From the NCBI GenBank assembly GCA_016550415.1, contig JABXGU010000030.1, positions 1 through 5,733 of the forward strand: a DNA stretch of 5,733 nucleotides, given 5' to 3'. Made by a program: the position numbers and the translations under genes. The notes beneath the pieces are model-generated. The model had not been told where the DNA came from, searched no databases, and worked only from the letters and a program-made list of their open reading frames with translations. This DNA is from an archaeon (lineage in GTDB: Archaea; Asgardarchaeota; Hermodarchaeia; Hermodarchaeales; Hermodarchaeaceae). The first letter of the stretch is position 1. Each line of letters opens with the position of its first letter. This document shows, one piece after another, positions 5,148-5,733 of the stretch.

Positions 5148-5177
5148 ATGACGTTGAGTTACACAGTGAGCTAGAAT
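5148..5177 (+). promoter_or_regulatory. Orphan promoter-like sequence facing the minus-strand lipoprotein gene
   Basis: ATGACG (5148-5153) and TAGAAT (5172-5177) are 18 nt apart and align with the TTGACG/TAGAAT promoter of the TPR gene. The -10 overlaps the stop codon (5171-5173) of the minus-strand gene. No plus-strand gene with a credible start follows, so transcription would be antisense to that gene or the element is a relic. Confidence 0.4.
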
Positions 5178-5623
5178 CTGTGTTCTCTGTATGTGGTCTC
5201 ACCTGCAATCAGATAGATTATTCTATCATCAAATAATTCGTAATCCACGATGTTATGCTTACTGTCGTCAAGTGCTTTGGTAACCTTTTCCGGAAATTTC
5301 GCTACGTCAAAGACTACTAATCTCTTTCCATACGTGCTTCCATTAATGCTAGAGATTAGCCACGCTACCTTAGTGCTGTTGGGAGACCAGCCAAATTTCA
5401 AAATCCTTTCATTAAGATCAGCAAAAGCAATGCCGAACAGATGTATTTTGCGGCCACTGCTTATATCAATCATGTATACACTTGCATCTCCAAAAAAACC
5501 CAGATAGATCATAATCTCTTTGCTGCCGTCAGGTGAACGACTAAATGCAAAGCGTGTGCCAATAATGCTACAAGATATGAGAATGAACAGGACAACAATC
5601 ACGAACCATTTGCTTTTCCTCAT
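5171..5623 (-). CDS. Small lipoprotein with TolB/PD40-like beta-propeller motifs
   Basis: The 150-residue product starts with MRKSKWFVIVVLFILISC, a lipoprotein signal peptide with lipobox L15-I-S-C18, so it is probably membrane-anchored on the outside of the inner membrane or in the outer membrane. Two WD40-like (PD40/TolB) motifs are visible: FSRSPDGSKEIMIY (27-40) and FGWSPNSTKVAWLI (77-90), with a third weaker strand set FDDRIIYLIA (131-140). With only two to three blades it is much shorter than a full propeller; it may be a fragment or pack with a partner. I chose ATG 5623 over GTG 5644 because GAGAGGG (5632-5638) lies 8 nt upstream and the signal peptide then starts properly. It follows a membrane-protein end by 33 nt, suggesting an operon. 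The function is unknown. Confidence 0.75.
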   Translation of the reverse strand: MRKSKWFVIVVLFILISCSIIGTRFAFSRSPDGSKEIMIYLGFFGDASVYMIDISSGRKIHLFGIAFADLNERILKFGWSPNSTKVAWLISSINGSTYGKRLVVFDVAKFPEKVTKALDDSKHNIVDYELFDDRIIYLIAGETTYREHRF

Positions 5624-5631
5624 ATTTATTA

Positions 5632-5638
5632 CCCTCTC
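5632..5638 (-). promoter_or_regulatory. Shine-Dalgarno site of the minus-strand lipoprotein gene
   Basis: On the minus strand, GAGAGGG lies 8 nt before ATG 5623. This decides the start in favour of MRKSK rather than the upstream GTG at 5644. Confidence 0.65.
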
Positions 5639-5656
5639 TTCCACCCTGCTCGCATG

Positions 5657-5733
5657 CTAGTTTGCCTTTACCTCCATTGTAAACATACGCTTTGACAACC
5701 AAATACCGAGCCCAAGGAAAACGAAGCCAGGTA
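5657..5733 (-). CDS. C-terminal end of a membrane protein, partial at the window edge
   Basis: On the minus strand, a frame open from the right edge encodes 24 residues, PGFVFLGLGIWLSKRMFTMEVKAN, and ends at TAG 5657-5659. The hydrophobic GFVFLGLGIWL followed by SKR looks like a last transmembrane helix with a positively charged cytoplasmic end. The stop lies 33 nt before the lipoprotein start, consistent with an operon. The piece is too short to name a family, and it could be a chance open frame. Confidence 0.5.
   Translation of the reverse strand, partial: PGFVFLGLGIWLSKRMFTMEVKAN

Noticed and set aside
5250..5507. Plus-strand ORF of 85 codons
   Set aside because: It is antisense to the lipoprotein gene, which has a lipobox, a ribosome site and PD40 motifs. 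This frame has none of these and starts 66 nt after the predicted transcript start.

Overview
The window looks like part of a bacterial genome encoding mainly exported or surface proteins, of the kind seen in uncultured FCB-group or WOR-3/Stahlbacteria-like lineages. The reasons are two C-terminal domains resembling the type IX secretion type A sorting domain, a propeller with FG-GAP/PQQ-like repeats, a TPR protein, small lipoproteins, and canonical sigma70-type promoters with AGGAGG ribosome sites. The lineage is an inference from protein style; no marker gene is present.

Layout. Positions 79-1533 (+) form one continuous frame for a secreted serine beta-lactamase-fold hydrolase, broken by a single in-frame TAA at 280-282. 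The signal peptide lies on the 67-codon upstream piece, and the catalytic and sorting domains lie on the 412-codon downstream piece. A rho-independent terminator (1553-1587) closes this unit. A direct-repeat operator and a consensus promoter then lead into a 489-residue eight-blade beta-propeller with the same C-terminal sorting domain (1692-3161), followed 33 nt later by a small putative lipoprotein (3195-3752). After a 234-nt intergenic region comes a TPR protein (3987-5009) whose promoter predicts a leaderless mRNA. On the minus strand, a TolB/PD40-like lipoprotein (5171-5623) follows the C-terminal end of a membrane protein that enters from the right edge (5657-5733).

The most interesting feature is non-coding. 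Three intergenic regions carry an 11-bp-period direct repeat of the form TTGTGAC-N4-TTGTnnC. Two of them (3855-3981 and 5073-5177) share a longer module: a hairpin with a 7-nt loop, exactly 53 nt to the direct repeat, then a TGACG/TAGAAT promoter. The repeat architecture (7-bp half-sites, 4-bp gap) is that of OmpR/PhoB-family response-regulator sites. This suggests that the propeller/lipoprotein unit and the TPR gene share a regulator. The third copy faces the 3' end of the minus-strand lipoprotein gene and has no obvious gene of its own.

No RNA genes, CRISPR array or insertion sequence were seen. The stretches without genes (1-78, 1534-1691, 3753-3986, 5010-5170) are all under 300 nt and are described through their regulatory elements.
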